This document shows positions 36,138 to 44,406 of a DNA stretch of 64,000 nt, piece by piece. Position numbers and translations under genes: made by a program. The DNA comes from Tolypothrix bouteillei VB521301 (GTDB lineage Bacteria > Cyanobacteriota > Cyanobacteriia > Cyanobacteriales > Nostocaceae): the NCBI RefSeq assembly GCF_000760695.4, contig NZ_JHEG04000001.1, positions 4,422,895 through 4,486,894 of the forward strand, written 5' to 3'. Position 1 is the first letter of the stretch. Every line of letters starts with the position of its first letter. The notes below the pieces were generated by a model that saw only the letters and a program-made list of their open reading frames with translations, made no database searches and was not told where the DNA came from.

Positions 36138-37283
36138 CTACACAGGTGACAACTGTCTCACCTTAGTTTCTAAGGATTTCATCAACGATTCAAAAGGCTG
36201 GACAAATTTCTCAATACCTTCGGTAAGAAGTTCATCCATGACAGTATTGATATCGATGTTGATGTCTGGATCTTTGAGGCTATCGATGAGTTGATACGCT
36301 TGTTCTACTCCTGTTTCCACCCGATTAGCTACATTACAGTGGTCAGCACACGCGACTATGGTCACAGGTGGTAGGGTGTTTACGGTGTCGGGACCGATCA
36401 ACTCATCAACATACATCACGTCGCTGTAATTGGGATCTTTGGTGCTGGTGCTTGCCCATAACAAGCGTTGTACTTGAGCACCTTTGGTTGCCAATGCTTT
36501 CCAACGTTCGTCGTTGACGATCTTCTTGTACTCTTGATAAGCAATCTTGGCGTTAGCGATCGCGACTTTTCCTTTAACTGCTTTTAGCTTAGCTTCTACA
36601 GTAATATCGTCAACGCCTTTTTGCAATTTAGCGTCTATCTTACCATCAATGTTGGTATCTATTCTGCTGAGGAAGAAACTAGCAACAGAGGCAATTTTAC
36701 TAATGTCTTTGCCTTCTGCAACTCGTCTTTCCAAACCGCGAATGTATGCCCAAGCAGTATTGATATAGCTTTGAACGGAGAACAACAAAGTGACGTTGAC
36801 GCTGATTCCTTCGTAAATAGCTTGCTCAACAGCTGGCAAACCCGCTTCTGTACCGGGAATTTTAATCATCAGATTTTCCCTAGCGACTTCTTTGTAGTAG
36901 CGGCGGGCTTCTTTGATTGTTGCCTCAGTATCGTGAGCAATAGTTGGTGGTACTTCTATACTTACATAACCATCCAATCCCTTAGTTGCATCATAAACAG
37001 GGCGTAAAATATCACATGCATCGCGAATATCTGCAAAAGCTAGAGATTCATAAATTTTGTATGTAGGTAATCCACCACGGATTCCTGATTCAATATCAGC
37101 GTCATAAATAGCATTCCCAGCGATCGCTTTTTCAAAAATAGCTGGGTTAGAAGTAATCCCACAGATTCCTTTGTGTTCAACCAAGTCTTTAAGTTCACCC
37201 GAGCTAACAATATCGCGGCTCAAATTATCCATCCAGATACTTTGACCCAAGTCTTTAATCTCTAGTAATTGATTAGTCGTCAT
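36138..37283 (-). CDS. tal: Transaldolase
   Basis: Transaldolase of 381 aa from ATG 37283 (MTTNQLLEIKDLGQSIWMDN), long-form TalB-like type found in cyanobacteria. ITSNPAIFEKAI, the Schiff-base Lys in LMIKIPGTEAGL (about 137), and SVNVTLLFSVQSY are conserved. It interconverts sedoheptulose-7-P/glyceraldehyde-3-P and erythrose-4-P/fructose-6-P. A TTG 42 bases upstream is not needed. Member of the fbp-tal-zwf-opcA cluster. Confidence 0.95.
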   Translation of the reverse strand: MTTNQLLEIKDLGQSIWMDNLSRDIVSSGELKDLVEHKGICGITSNPAIFEKAIAGNAIYDADIESGIRGGLPTYKIYESLAFADIRDACDILRPVYDATKGLDGYVSIEVPPTIAHDTEATIKEARRYYKEVARENLMIKIPGTEAGLPAVEQAIYEGISVNVTLLFSVQSYINTAWAYIRGLERRVAEGKDISKIASVASFFLSRIDTNIDGKIDAKLQKGVDDITVEAKLKAVKGKVAIANAKIAYQEYKKIVNDERWKALATKGAQVQRLLWASTSTKDPNYSDVMYVDELIGPDTVNTLPPVTIVACADHCNVANRVETGVEQAYQLIDSLKDPDINIDINTVMDELLTEGIEKFVQPFESLMKSLETKVRQLSPV

Positions 37284-37309
37284 AATTGTACCTGTTTGAT
37301 TCATTGCTA

Positions 37310-37352
37310 AAAAGCCATCAGCCATCAGCCTTTAGCCATCAGTCATTAGCCA
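37310..37352. repeat. Heptamer repeats between fbp and tal
   Basis: CCATCAG and CCATTAG units fill the gap after the fbp stop. With the other three arrays, every spacer from fbp through cobB carries this type of repeat. Confidence 0.75.
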
Positions 37353-38402
37353 TTAATGCCCATTCTGAATAAAAGACTCTACCTTCGCTACATCCTTTGG
37401 GCTACCAATAATCAAAGGAGTACGTTGATGTAGTTTCTTTGGCACCACATCTAAAATCTCTGTATGTCCCGTAGTTGCGCGACCCCCTGCTTGCTCGATC
37501 ACAAAAGCTAAAGGAGCGGATTCATAAAGTAAACGCAATTTCCCTTCTGGTTTTGGGAGTGTTCCTGGGTAAAGAAATACACCACCTTGCAACAATATTC
37601 TATGGATATCGCTTACCATCGCTCCGCTATAGCGAGCCGTGTAACCTTCTGTTCTGTGGACGTAACGGATGTACTCTCGAATTGGTTCATCCCATTGCCA
37701 AAAATTACCCTCGTTAACGCTGTATACGGAACCATGGTCGGGAATGCGAATGTTCTCTTCCGTCAGGATAAACTCTCCTAAACTTGGGTCGAGGGTAAAT
37801 GAGTGAACTCCCTTACCTATAGTATAGATCAGCATCGTGCTGGGACCGTAGAGTATGTATCCTGCGGCAATTTGGTTGCGTCCTGGAGCCAGTAAATCTC
37901 GTGCTTCTCCGTCGAGATCGGTTCCTTGTTGTTGCCGAATCGAAAAAATAGAACCCAAACTGAGATTTGTATCAGTATTCGATGAGCCATCAATGGGATC
38001 GTATAGCAGGGTGTAGCGACCTATGGGGCAGTTTTCGGGAATGTAATAGGGTTTGTCCATTTCCTCAGAAGCCAAGCGACAGACTAACCCGCTTTGCTTG
38101 AACACTGAGATAAAAACGTCATTGGCATAGACGTCCATTTTTTTAACGGATTCTCCTTGTACGTTCACTTCTCCAGTAAATCCAAGAACCCCTTCCATTA
38201 AACCCGCACGGCTTAGACGACGTGCAACTAGCTTCCCAGCCAAAGCAATTCGATTCATCAACGTACTCAAATCCTGTGCTTCTGGCGAAAAGCTCTGAAG
38301 TTGCTGTAGGACATGACGGGATAATGTAGTACAATCACGGTCTAACGCCCGGTCTGCTGCTTCGTTATTGACCGACTCCAAAGATTCTGGCGCTTTAGTC
38401 AT
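37353..38402 (-). CDS. fbp: Fructose-1,6-bisphosphatase, class I
   Basis: FBPase of 349 aa from ATG 38402, which has GGGAGGA just upstream. The metal site [20 protein letters not shown] (about 112-131) and substrate blocks [24 protein letters not shown] are intact. It hydrolyses fructose-1,6-bisphosphate to fructose-6-phosphate. As the first gene of fbp-tal-zwf-opcA, it routes carbon into the oxidative pentose phosphate cycle; in Nostoc this arrangement is used in dark and diazotrophic growth. A longer start at 38456 would be an extension without support. Confidence 0.95.
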   Translation of the reverse strand: MTKAPESLESVNNEAADRALDRDCTTLSRHVLQQLQSFSPEAQDLSTLMNRIALAGKLVARRLSRAGLMEGVLGFTGEVNVQGESVKKMDVYANDVFISVFKQSGLVCRLASEEMDKPYYIPENCPIGRYTLLYDPIDGSSNTDTNLSLGSIFSIRQQQGTDLDGEARDLLAPGRNQIAAGYILYGPSTMLIYTIGKGVHSFTLDPSLGEFILTEENIRIPDHGSVYSVNEGNFWQWDEPIREYIRYVHRTEGYTARYSGAMVSDIHRILLQGGVFLYPGTLPKPEGKLRLLYESAPLAFVIEQAGGRATTGHTEILDVVPKKLHQRTPLIIGSPKDVAKVESFIQNGH

Positions 38403-38941
38403 TATTATGTCCTCCCGTTCATAGTGGGTATTTACGTGGTTCATCCCGTGCGTCACAACTGTTGTTGCTGCCTCTATCTTAGAAAGGTAAATTGACCACT
38501 GAAATGGGTTTTTAGATAAAATAAAGAATCAATTCCAAATTGCAGCTATACCAAGCCGAAATCCTAATTTGGAATGGTATGCACAGTAAATATGCTTATT
38601 CATCCTGAATGTGTCGCTCGCTGTTGCCATTTCCCCGTATTTCATCCTGTAGATAGAGAGGTTAGCTTTAGCGATCGCTACAATTGCTAGTGAATCACAA
38701 ATTTGTCAATTCTACTGTTATTCAGGCACCCACTCGCTGGGAAACTTGCTTCCATAAATTTGGTGATTTCTGCTAAAACCACTCTGGTAAAACGTAATGT
38801 GGCAAGCTGTGACCTTTCTCACTGGGTCACAACTTGCCGCTCGCACTTCCATTTAAGTGCCAGTAACAACTGTTTCTAGAAAACTGAGCAGTTTATAGCT
38901 TGCGTAACTAGAAGACAATTTGTTATCATCGTATTCTGCTT
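38403..38941. other. Intergenic region upstream of the fbp operon
   Basis: About 540 bases, the probable promoter region of fbp-tal-zwf-opcA on the minus strand. I looked for an NtcA site (GTA-N8-TAC) and found no convincing one. A short palindrome-like stretch (GTGGCAAGCTGTGACC, then GGTCACAACTTGCCGC; 38799-38835) is an imperfect inverted repeat and could be a terminator or operator for either flank. Confidence 0.4.
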
Positions 38942-39241
38942 TTAATAAGACTCTTGTTTTTTCACCCAACTACCTCGTCGGTTGCCATTACTGTTTTCTT
39001 CTCGCGGTTTGGCTTTATTGACTCTGAGTTGACGACCCATCCATTCTGCGCCATCCAGTTCTGAAATGGCTGCATCCTCTTGGTTATCTTCATTCATGTC
39101 AACAAAAGCGAAACCCCGGAGTCGTCCTGTTTCGCGATCGGTAGGTAAAACAACTCTTTTGACCTCGCCGTATTCTGCAAATACAACTTTTAAGTCTTCT
39201 TCAGTGGCGCGGTAGGAGAGATTTCCAACGTAAATAGTCAT
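38942..39241 (-). CDS. RNA-binding protein with one RRM
   Basis: Small cyanobacterial RNA-binding protein of 99 aa from ATG 39241. RNP2 is IYVGNL (residues 3-8) and RNP1 is RGFAFVDM (about 43-50). The tail is short and Gly/Asn/Arg-containing (NSNGNRRGSWVKKQ). Such Rbp proteins are cold- or light-responsive and bind RNA; some direct mRNA to membranes. The long GC-variable upstream region to 39677 has no gene and may hold a cold-type leader. An upstream in-frame start at 39310 is not favoured. Confidence 0.92.
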   Translation of the reverse strand: MTIYVGNLSYRATEEDLKVVFAEYGEVKRVVLPTDRETGRLRGFAFVDMNEDNQEDAAISELDGAEWMGRQLRVNKAKPREENSNGNRRGSWVKKQESY

Positions 39242-39677
39242 GTGAATCACGTAAGTCGCAACGAAGAGCGAAAAGCCCAGCGTAAAGGTACAGACAAAAT
39301 TAACAGCCAAGACGGGCTGAGTCTTATCTGACTTTCAGGTGAAAAATTTTGTAATGAAAATGTAACTTTGAGCAGTTACTTCGTTACAAGATTCCATTCT
39401 GTTTAGCTAAGTTTTCGCATACGCTCATATCATAACCGATCGTGTTGTTTTTCAAAGTATGAGATTTTACAAACACACATAAGTTATAATCAGTCTCTCT
39501 TATATACCCTATCTGTTCTATGGTTGACAGAATTTTATAGTGATTTTCTTAAGCTTCAAGAGAGAAATCTACCTATTTCTATAGATGCGAAATTTACTTT
39601 TTAGTACTTATCTAACTAAATTCAGGGTAAGCTTGCCTTACCCTTTAAAGCTTTACCCTGATGACAGCATCTAAACG

Positions 39678-39896
39678 TTAATCAATAGAGATTGTTTGTG
39701 GTCCACTTGCTTTACCATTATGTGCTTGAGTGGGAGCAGAAGTGTAAGTATTTGTACCTAATTGCTGGGAAAGCCAACTTTTAACAGGGTCATCTGCAAG
39801 ATTAAGTTTTAGTACCCCAGACACAAATCCACCCATAAACGACATTGGGTGTTGGGTAAGTTGTTTAAATATTGGTGTTAATTCTTCAAGGAACAT
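39678..39896 (-). CDS. Small conserved cyanobacterial protein
   Basis: Protein of 72 aa. MFLEELTPIFKQLTQHPMSF, GGFVSGVLKLNLADDPVKSW and a variable Thr/Ala-rich tail match a small conserved cyanobacterial protein that I recognise by type but not by function. There is one moderately hydrophobic stretch (about 18-31), and no signal peptide. Monocistronic. Confidence 0.7.
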   Translation of the reverse strand: MFLEELTPIFKQLTQHPMSFMGGFVSGVLKLNLADDPVKSWLSQQLGTNTYTSAPTQAHNGKASGPQTISID

Positions 39897-40167
39897 TACG
39901 AATCTCCAAGTATTGTAGTTAAAAATAAGAGGTTGGGAACTAGGGGCTTGGGTAGAGGAAGAGGAAGACCCTGACCCTCAATCCGGTGGCTCCGCCTCTT
40001 GTATTTAGTCAAGTAGTAAAACAGGTAGGGCTAAAGCCCACCAATACCATACTACGCGGGTATTTTGCCAGAAGGTCGAGGGAAAGCCTCGTAAGCTGAA
40101 TTCCCAGGTTCTACCTGGGAACGAGAGATAGGCTCGCAGGGGTAGTAGTACTCCTAAACCCTAACCT
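39897..40167. repeat. Repeat-bearing spacer
   Basis: Contains TTCCCAGGT (40101-40109) paired with ACCTGGGAA (40113-40121), and GTGGCTCCGCCTCTTG near 39985, members of the dispersed palindrome family also at 4323, 44353 and 61834. No gene. Confidence 0.5.
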
Positions 40168-41244
40168 CTAACCCCTCTCATTATTTTGTTCCGGCATCAT
40201 GCATTTGTCTGAATCACATCCCGCAGGTCCGGCTTCCATTAACTCACCAAAATCATAGTTACTTAAAACACCATGAAAATCATCTGTTTTACGACGCATT
40301 TCGACTTCCTTCATAAATCGATCGTATTGCTCTTTTGAAATTGGCTCAAAAGGTAAGCGAGGGAAAGTTTGGAGATCGTCAAATCTGGCTAGCAGTGCAG
40401 CACTCATGTAACCTTCATCATCTCTGATGGCTTCATATATCCGCGTTCCCAAAGCTTCCACTTCATTTTCTCGGAGTTCAATGGTTGCCGAAGTGTTGTG
40501 TGTAACATAGAACTTTTGGACTTGCATATAAAAATCCGTTTGGGCGAGGGCGCTAAATTGACTGATGTCGATTTCATCAGCACCTGGTAAATCCGCCCAA
40601 AGTACAGAGACTGGAATCTCCACAAGCCATTCACTGACTCGCGGATCGAAGGGATCGTGCAACAAATTACCCTGTTCGTCTTTATCGGATTGGGAGGGAA
40701 TGACATTGTAGCCGTAGTCAATACAAGCTAAAGCAACAGGGTCATTTTTACGGAAGGTGATCCGCCGCAAAAATCTTTGTGCTTTAGGTGGATGCCATCC
40801 CGGACTTGCACCTGTTAATAAGGATTTAGTACCGCTAGGTTGAACAGTAGTACAGCGGTTGGGGCGTTTCAGACCGTGGCGATCGCAGTAATCCCAAACA
40901 ACACGATGAACGGTATCTTTCCAGAAACTTAGGTATTCCTGTTCTCGACGCTTAAATGCCAATCCTTGAGTTGTTTCCGGTCTTCCTTCTGCCCACCAAC
41001 GCAACCAATCAACGCCAAAAGCACGGACAAAGAAATCAAATAACCCCGTGAAAGAAACACCCACAATAGGATCTAATTCACGGCTGTACTGATAGCGGGT
41101 TTCAAGAAACTTGTGGTGCAAAAGTGATGCAACAGAAAGAGATCCTGCTGTAAAAGCTTCTTCTTGTTCTTTGTAGTTCAGTGGATCGATTTGATTTAAG
41201 TGGATCTCCGATAAATTACAGTGGAAATTGCTACCTATAATTTC
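40168..41244 (-). CDS. nrdJ: Class II ribonucleotide reductase, exon 2
   Basis: C-terminal 358 residues of the adenosylcobalamin-dependent ribonucleotide reductase. Starting with GAA (Glu 411 of the spliced protein), EIIGSNFHCNLSEIHLNQID continues the catalytic loop begun in exon 1. PSGTKSLLTGASPGWHPP is the phosphate-binding part of the barrel and AGCDSDKCMMPE near the end carries the redox Cys pair. An ATG that precedes GAA (41247) belongs to the intron's last bases and would give an inactive fragment. Spliced product: 768 aa, a normal length. It reduces ribonucleotides for DNA synthesis in the cytoplasm. Confidence 0.93.
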   Translation of the reverse strand, partial: EIIGSNFHCNLSEIHLNQIDPLNYKEQEEAFTAGSLSVASLLHHKFLETRYQYSRELDPIVGVSFTGLFDFFVRAFGVDWLRWWAEGRPETTQGLAFKRREQEYLSFWKDTVHRVVWDYCDRHGLKRPNRCTTVQPSGTKSLLTGASPGWHPPKAQRFLRRITFRKNDPVALACIDYGYNVIPSQSDKDEQGNLLHDPFDPRVSEWLVEIPVSVLWADLPGADEIDISQFSALAQTDFYMQVQKFYVTHNTSATIELRENEVEALGTRIYEAIRDDEGYMSAALLARFDDLQTFPRLPFEPISKEQYDRFMKEVEMRRKTDDFHGVLSNYDFGELMEAGPAGCDSDKCMMPEQNNERG

Positions 41245-41575
41245 CATATTTGTTATCCTAAAGGCTTTTTATCCTCTAGTTCTGGAGGTTTTCCTCATAC
41301 CCATAACAGGGATACAACTGGTTAATTCCAATTCAGTTCAGCATATCTTTTCTACCATAGGGTAGCCGGAGACTCGTGAGGGTATTATATTCTTGTCAGT
41401 TCTCAGTCATAAATTTTTACTGTTTGCTGAAAAGTTTCAACCCCTATGCGTTGCACTGCCAAAAGACTTTTAAATCTCAAGATTAGCTCAGGATTAGCAT
41501 GCGGGAGAAGTGAGTTTTCTAACCGTTTAGCTTTCCCTGAATTTCCCCGGTTTTTTACGTGAGGCAAAATTATCT
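41245..41575 (-). ncRNA. Group I self-splicing intron in nrdJ (331 nt, no ORF)
   Basis: Minus-strand RNA. The 5' exon ends GUGUGGU; its last seven bases pair with the internal guide GCCUCAC (41559-41565), giving P1 with the expected terminal U.G and one U-U mismatch. The guide is preceded by AAUUUU, which pairs with the first six bases of exon 2 (GAAAUU) as P10. The intron ends in G. AAUCCUGAGC (41486-41495) is the Q element. UUCAGCA (41425-41431) and UGCUGAA (41337-41343, after AAAAGAUA) form a perfect 7-bp P7. Splicing joins codons exactly (phase 0). No homing endonuclease is inside. Subgroup not assigned. Confidence 0.9.
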
Positions 41576-42805
41576 ACCACACGGATTCAAGCCGAATCGA
41601 GCTAAACGATGTTCTAGCTCACTTTGAGAGATGTGAGGATATTTCTCCTGCAACCAAGCTTCTGCTTTTCCTTCTGCATAAGCCTTCAGAAAATCGACTC
41701 TTCGATCTTGAGTCACAAGTAGGTCGCAGTTAGCTCTAGCTACAGCTTCACCAGCCCATTGAATTGCACCTTCACCACTGTAGTATTGTTTGCGGACAGC
41801 ATCAATACATTCTTCTAATGTAGGTTTGTAATGAAAGACTCTGCTATGGTTTGCCATCCTGAGTGCATCCCGTTCTGGATCGATGCGCCAGTTACCATTT
41901 TCGTCTTGCTGCCAAAGATTGGATTTTGCATCTGCAAATAAGCGATCGTCGCCAGAGCCTTGACGAATTCCAGCAGATCTACGGATATTACCTGCAACAA
42001 TTGTTACAGCAGCTTCATCAATCAACAAACAGCATTCAACTGAATTTAACTGTCTTCCTACAGCTTTATTTAAAATCAATGCACAACGCTCGTAAAGCCC
42101 AGGCAATTTGACGGGATTGGCAACTCCTCCAAAGCCGTTCAGCCGCTCTCCTGCTTGACGTACATCACTAATATCGACAATCACTTGAACTTCTCGTGTA
42201 AACCGTTCATCTGTTGAGAGTTCCAACAATCTTTGATAAGACTGTACCCAACCTTGGCGGCTATCGCCAACATAAATTGTTACAAGATTGTTCTCTATTT
42301 TAACTTCTGTCTCCTCACGTCGGTGCTCGGGAAGGGTACTGCCAATTTCTCCTTGGACTGTGACAGATAGGCGATTGCGAATGGGAGGAAGTTGGTTGAT
42401 GTATTTCGGTTCTAGAACAGCTCCAGTCCCACAGCCCATCATCGCTAAGTCCATCATTAAACCAAAAGCACTCCAATCCACAGCATTAGTTGATGTGCAA
42501 TTGTAAGCTCCAGAAAAATTCTTTTGCTGCAGTAACCAGTTTGTACCTCCAACCCACAACCATCTTCCACTTGGTAATGCTTTTAAATTTCGCTGCATCC
42601 GTTCCAGGATCTCAGCCTCTTCTGGCAGAAGCTTACCCAATTCAATTAAACCCGATAAAGTGCGATCGCACACTTGCTCCCAAGTTTCTCTCACTCCACC
42701 CTCTTTACGGCGGCTGTAAGTTCTAAAAAACACTGGGTTAGCTGCAGGGGCGGTTTCCGGAAATTGGGCATTCTTTAGTCGTTCTCTTTCTAGCTCACGA
42801 ACCAT
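41576..42805 (-). CDS. nrdJ: Class II ribonucleotide reductase, exon 1
   Basis: N-terminal 410 residues of the B12-dependent ribonucleotide reductase. RTYSRRKEGGVRETWEQVCDRTL starts the fold; SGRWLWVGG, SGAYNCTSTN (substrate Cys side), LAMMGCGTGA and VVIV-type nucleotide loops follow. It ends GLNPCG, the Asn-Pro-Cys-Gly of the catalytic loop with the radical Cys at 409. Without splicing the ribosome reads one Arg and stops at 41570-41572. Adenosylcobalamin generates the thiyl radical. The gene is monocistronic; the upstream region carries a 64-bp tandem array. Confidence 0.93.
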
Positions 42806-42952
42806 AATGAAGTCTTGTTGCTTGCTGACACAGATTACGACTATACGCTAACTGAATGAGAGGGTAAAGATTGCAAAATTTATGAATTTACGCTAAGTCT
42901 AAGGATATACTCAATGTTACTAGCACCTGATACTCAATCCGCTTTTTTCCCT

Positions 42953-43326
42953 AACGATTAGAAATCGTGGCTATACAAACGAAGTCCGCCTTCGCGGACT
43001 CAACGATCAAAGCCCTAACGATTAGAAATCGTGGCTATACAAACGAAGTCCGCCTTCGCGGACTCAACGATCAAAGCCCTAACGATTAGAAATCGTGGCT
43101 ATACAAACGAAGTCCGCCTTCGCGGACTCAACGATCAAAGCCCTAACGATTAGAAATCGTGGCTATACAAACAAAGTTCGCCTTCGCGGACTCAACGATC
43201 AAAGCCCTAACGATTAGAAATCGTGGCTATACAAACAAAGTTCGCCTTCGCGGACTCAACGATCAAAGCCCTAACGATTAGAAATCGTGGCTATACAACC
43301 GAAGTCCGCCTTCGCGGACTCGATGA
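42953..43326. repeat. Six-copy tandem array with 64-bp unit
   Basis: Starts at 42953, 43017, 43081, 43145, 43209 and 43273, the last copy partial. Each unit has CGAT-tagaa-ATCG and GTCCGC-cttc-GCGGAC hairpins. Copies 4 and 5 share a C-to-T change (GTTCGC) that keeps the stem as a U.G pair in RNA; copy 6 has ACAACC for ACAAAC. All in one orientation, no unique spacers, so not CRISPR. The unit occurs once, inverted, inside the MITE at 26688-26875. Confidence 0.95.
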
Positions 43327-43374
43327 TAAAAGGAATTCCCTTTGACACTCTCTGCCCTAAAGAGTCAGAGATTC

Positions 43375-43622
43375 TTAAGACTTTTCAGTCTTAATATCCG
43401 TACTAATAGGGTTCCTAGGCTCATTACGTTTGCCACAAGGGCGTAATGATATCTCCTCAAGGATGTTTCAGGCGTATACTTTCTCCCAGTCCGGGAGTAG
43501 GTTTTAACGTCTTGTACTGACAAGACTAGGATATCATGACTGTCCCTTTAGGGACAGACCGCTCGCCTACATCCATCGTCTAAAGTACGGTTGAGCCTCT
43601 CGCCGTGCTACGAGGCTCAACC
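43375..43622. other. Train of hairpins, possible structured RNA or mobile-element remnant
   Basis: Consecutive perfect stems: TTAAGACT/AGTCTTAA (43375-43394), TCATTACG/CGTAATGA (43421-43449), CTCCC/GGGAG (43483-43497), GTCTTG/CAAGAC (43509-43526), CTGTCCC-ttta-GGGACAG (43540-43557) and GGTTGAGCCTC/GAGGCTCAACC (43589-43622). The segment 43485-43521 recurs at 59458-59494 with 34 of 37 identical bases. No gene fits. It resembles the hairpin-rich 3' ends of IS200/IS605 elements more than any RNA I know; the last stem may also act as a terminator. Confidence 0.5.
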
Positions 43623-43695
43623 TCAATGGTTTTGGCTCGCTCGATTACTTATAAGCTGTTTCACTTGGTTACTACTCATTGTTGTTGGAGGATAG

Positions 43696-44280
43696 TTGGA
43701 AAATCTTGCGCCATGGCGATCGCCCCTTGCTCGTGCTCTTCATCGCAATCGCAGCGAGCCTCATTCGCGATATTTCCAATTAGCAACCGTTCAAGGTGAT
43801 GGACGTCCAGCCAACCGTACTGTTGTGTTCCGGGGATTTCTTGACGACACCAACCAGCTAAAAATTATTACTGATACGCGAAGTCAAAAATTTGACCAAA
43901 TAAAGAATCGGGCTTGGGGAGAAGCTTGCTGGTATTTTACAAGCACCCGCGAGCAATTTCGTCTTGCAGGAGAATTGATACTTGTAGATGCCAATCATTT
44001 CGATCCAAAGATGCAAAAAGCCCGTCAGATGGCATGGCAAGAGATTTCAGACAACGCCCGCTTGCAATTCGCTTGGCCCGATCCCGGTGAACCGAGAAGC
44101 TCACAAGAGGCTTTCTCTCCATCACCTCCCGATTCAACTTTGCCTCTAGCCAATTTTTGTTTGTTACTGCTCGATCCCGTTAAAGTAGATCGTCTTGAAT
44201 TACGAGGCGATCCCCAAAACAGATGGTGTTATTTGCTAGATGAATTGCAGATTTGGTCTGTTGTGGAGGTTAATCCATAA
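43696..44280 (+). CDS. Pyridoxamine-phosphate-oxidase-like FMN protein (Alr4036 type)
   Basis: Protein of 194 aa with the split-barrel FMN-binding fold. PHSRYFQLATVQGDGRPANRTVVFRGF (about 22-48) and ITDTRSQKFDQIKNRAWGEACWYF are typical; the family is Pyridox_oxase_2-like, common in cyanobacteria and plants. True substrate unknown; it need not be pyridoxine phosphate. Start is TTG: a TAG lies immediately upstream in frame (43693-43695), and GGAGG (43687-43691) is spaced 4 bases from it, so no ATG or longer start is possible. The nearby ATG at 43713 is out of frame. Confidence 0.82.
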   Translation: MENLAPWRSPLARALHRNRSEPHSRYFQLATVQGDGRPANRTVVFRGFLDDTNQLKIITDTRSQKFDQIKNRAWGEACWYFTSTREQFRLAGELILVDANHFDPKMQKARQMAWQEISDNARLQFAWPDPGEPRSSQEAFSPSPPDSTLPLANFCLLLLDPVKVDRLELRGDPQNRWCYLLDELQIWSVVEVNP

Positions 44281-44352
44281 TTCAGAATAATTCAGACACT
44301 CTGGTTCCCAGTAGTCCGTTGTAGTAGTTAATGCTTAATTCAGACACTCTCG

Positions 44353-44397
44353 TTCCCAGGCGGAGCCTGGGAATGTCTTCAGGGAGGCTCCGCCTCC
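44353..44397. repeat. Palindromic repeat pair
   Basis: TTCCCAGGC-gga-GCCTGGGAA (44353-44373) and GGAGGC-tcc-GCCTCC (44383-44397) lie between convergent genes and could terminate both. Same family as at 4323 and 61834. Confidence 0.6.
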
Positions 44398-44406
44398 AGT
44401 GACAGT

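Noticed and set aside
38403..38941. NtcA binding site before fbp
   Set aside because: No GTA-N8-TAC at a suitable place was found; regulation by NtcA is therefore not claimed.
41248..41569. Two separate ribonucleotide reductase genes or a frameshift
   Set aside because: The gap holds group I intron elements and the exons join in phase between NPCG and EIIG, so a single split gene is better supported than two genes or an intein.
42953..43326. CRISPR-like regular array
   Set aside because: All 64 bases of each period are repeated, with no unique spacers; hence a tandem repeat, not CRISPR. No cas gene is in the window.
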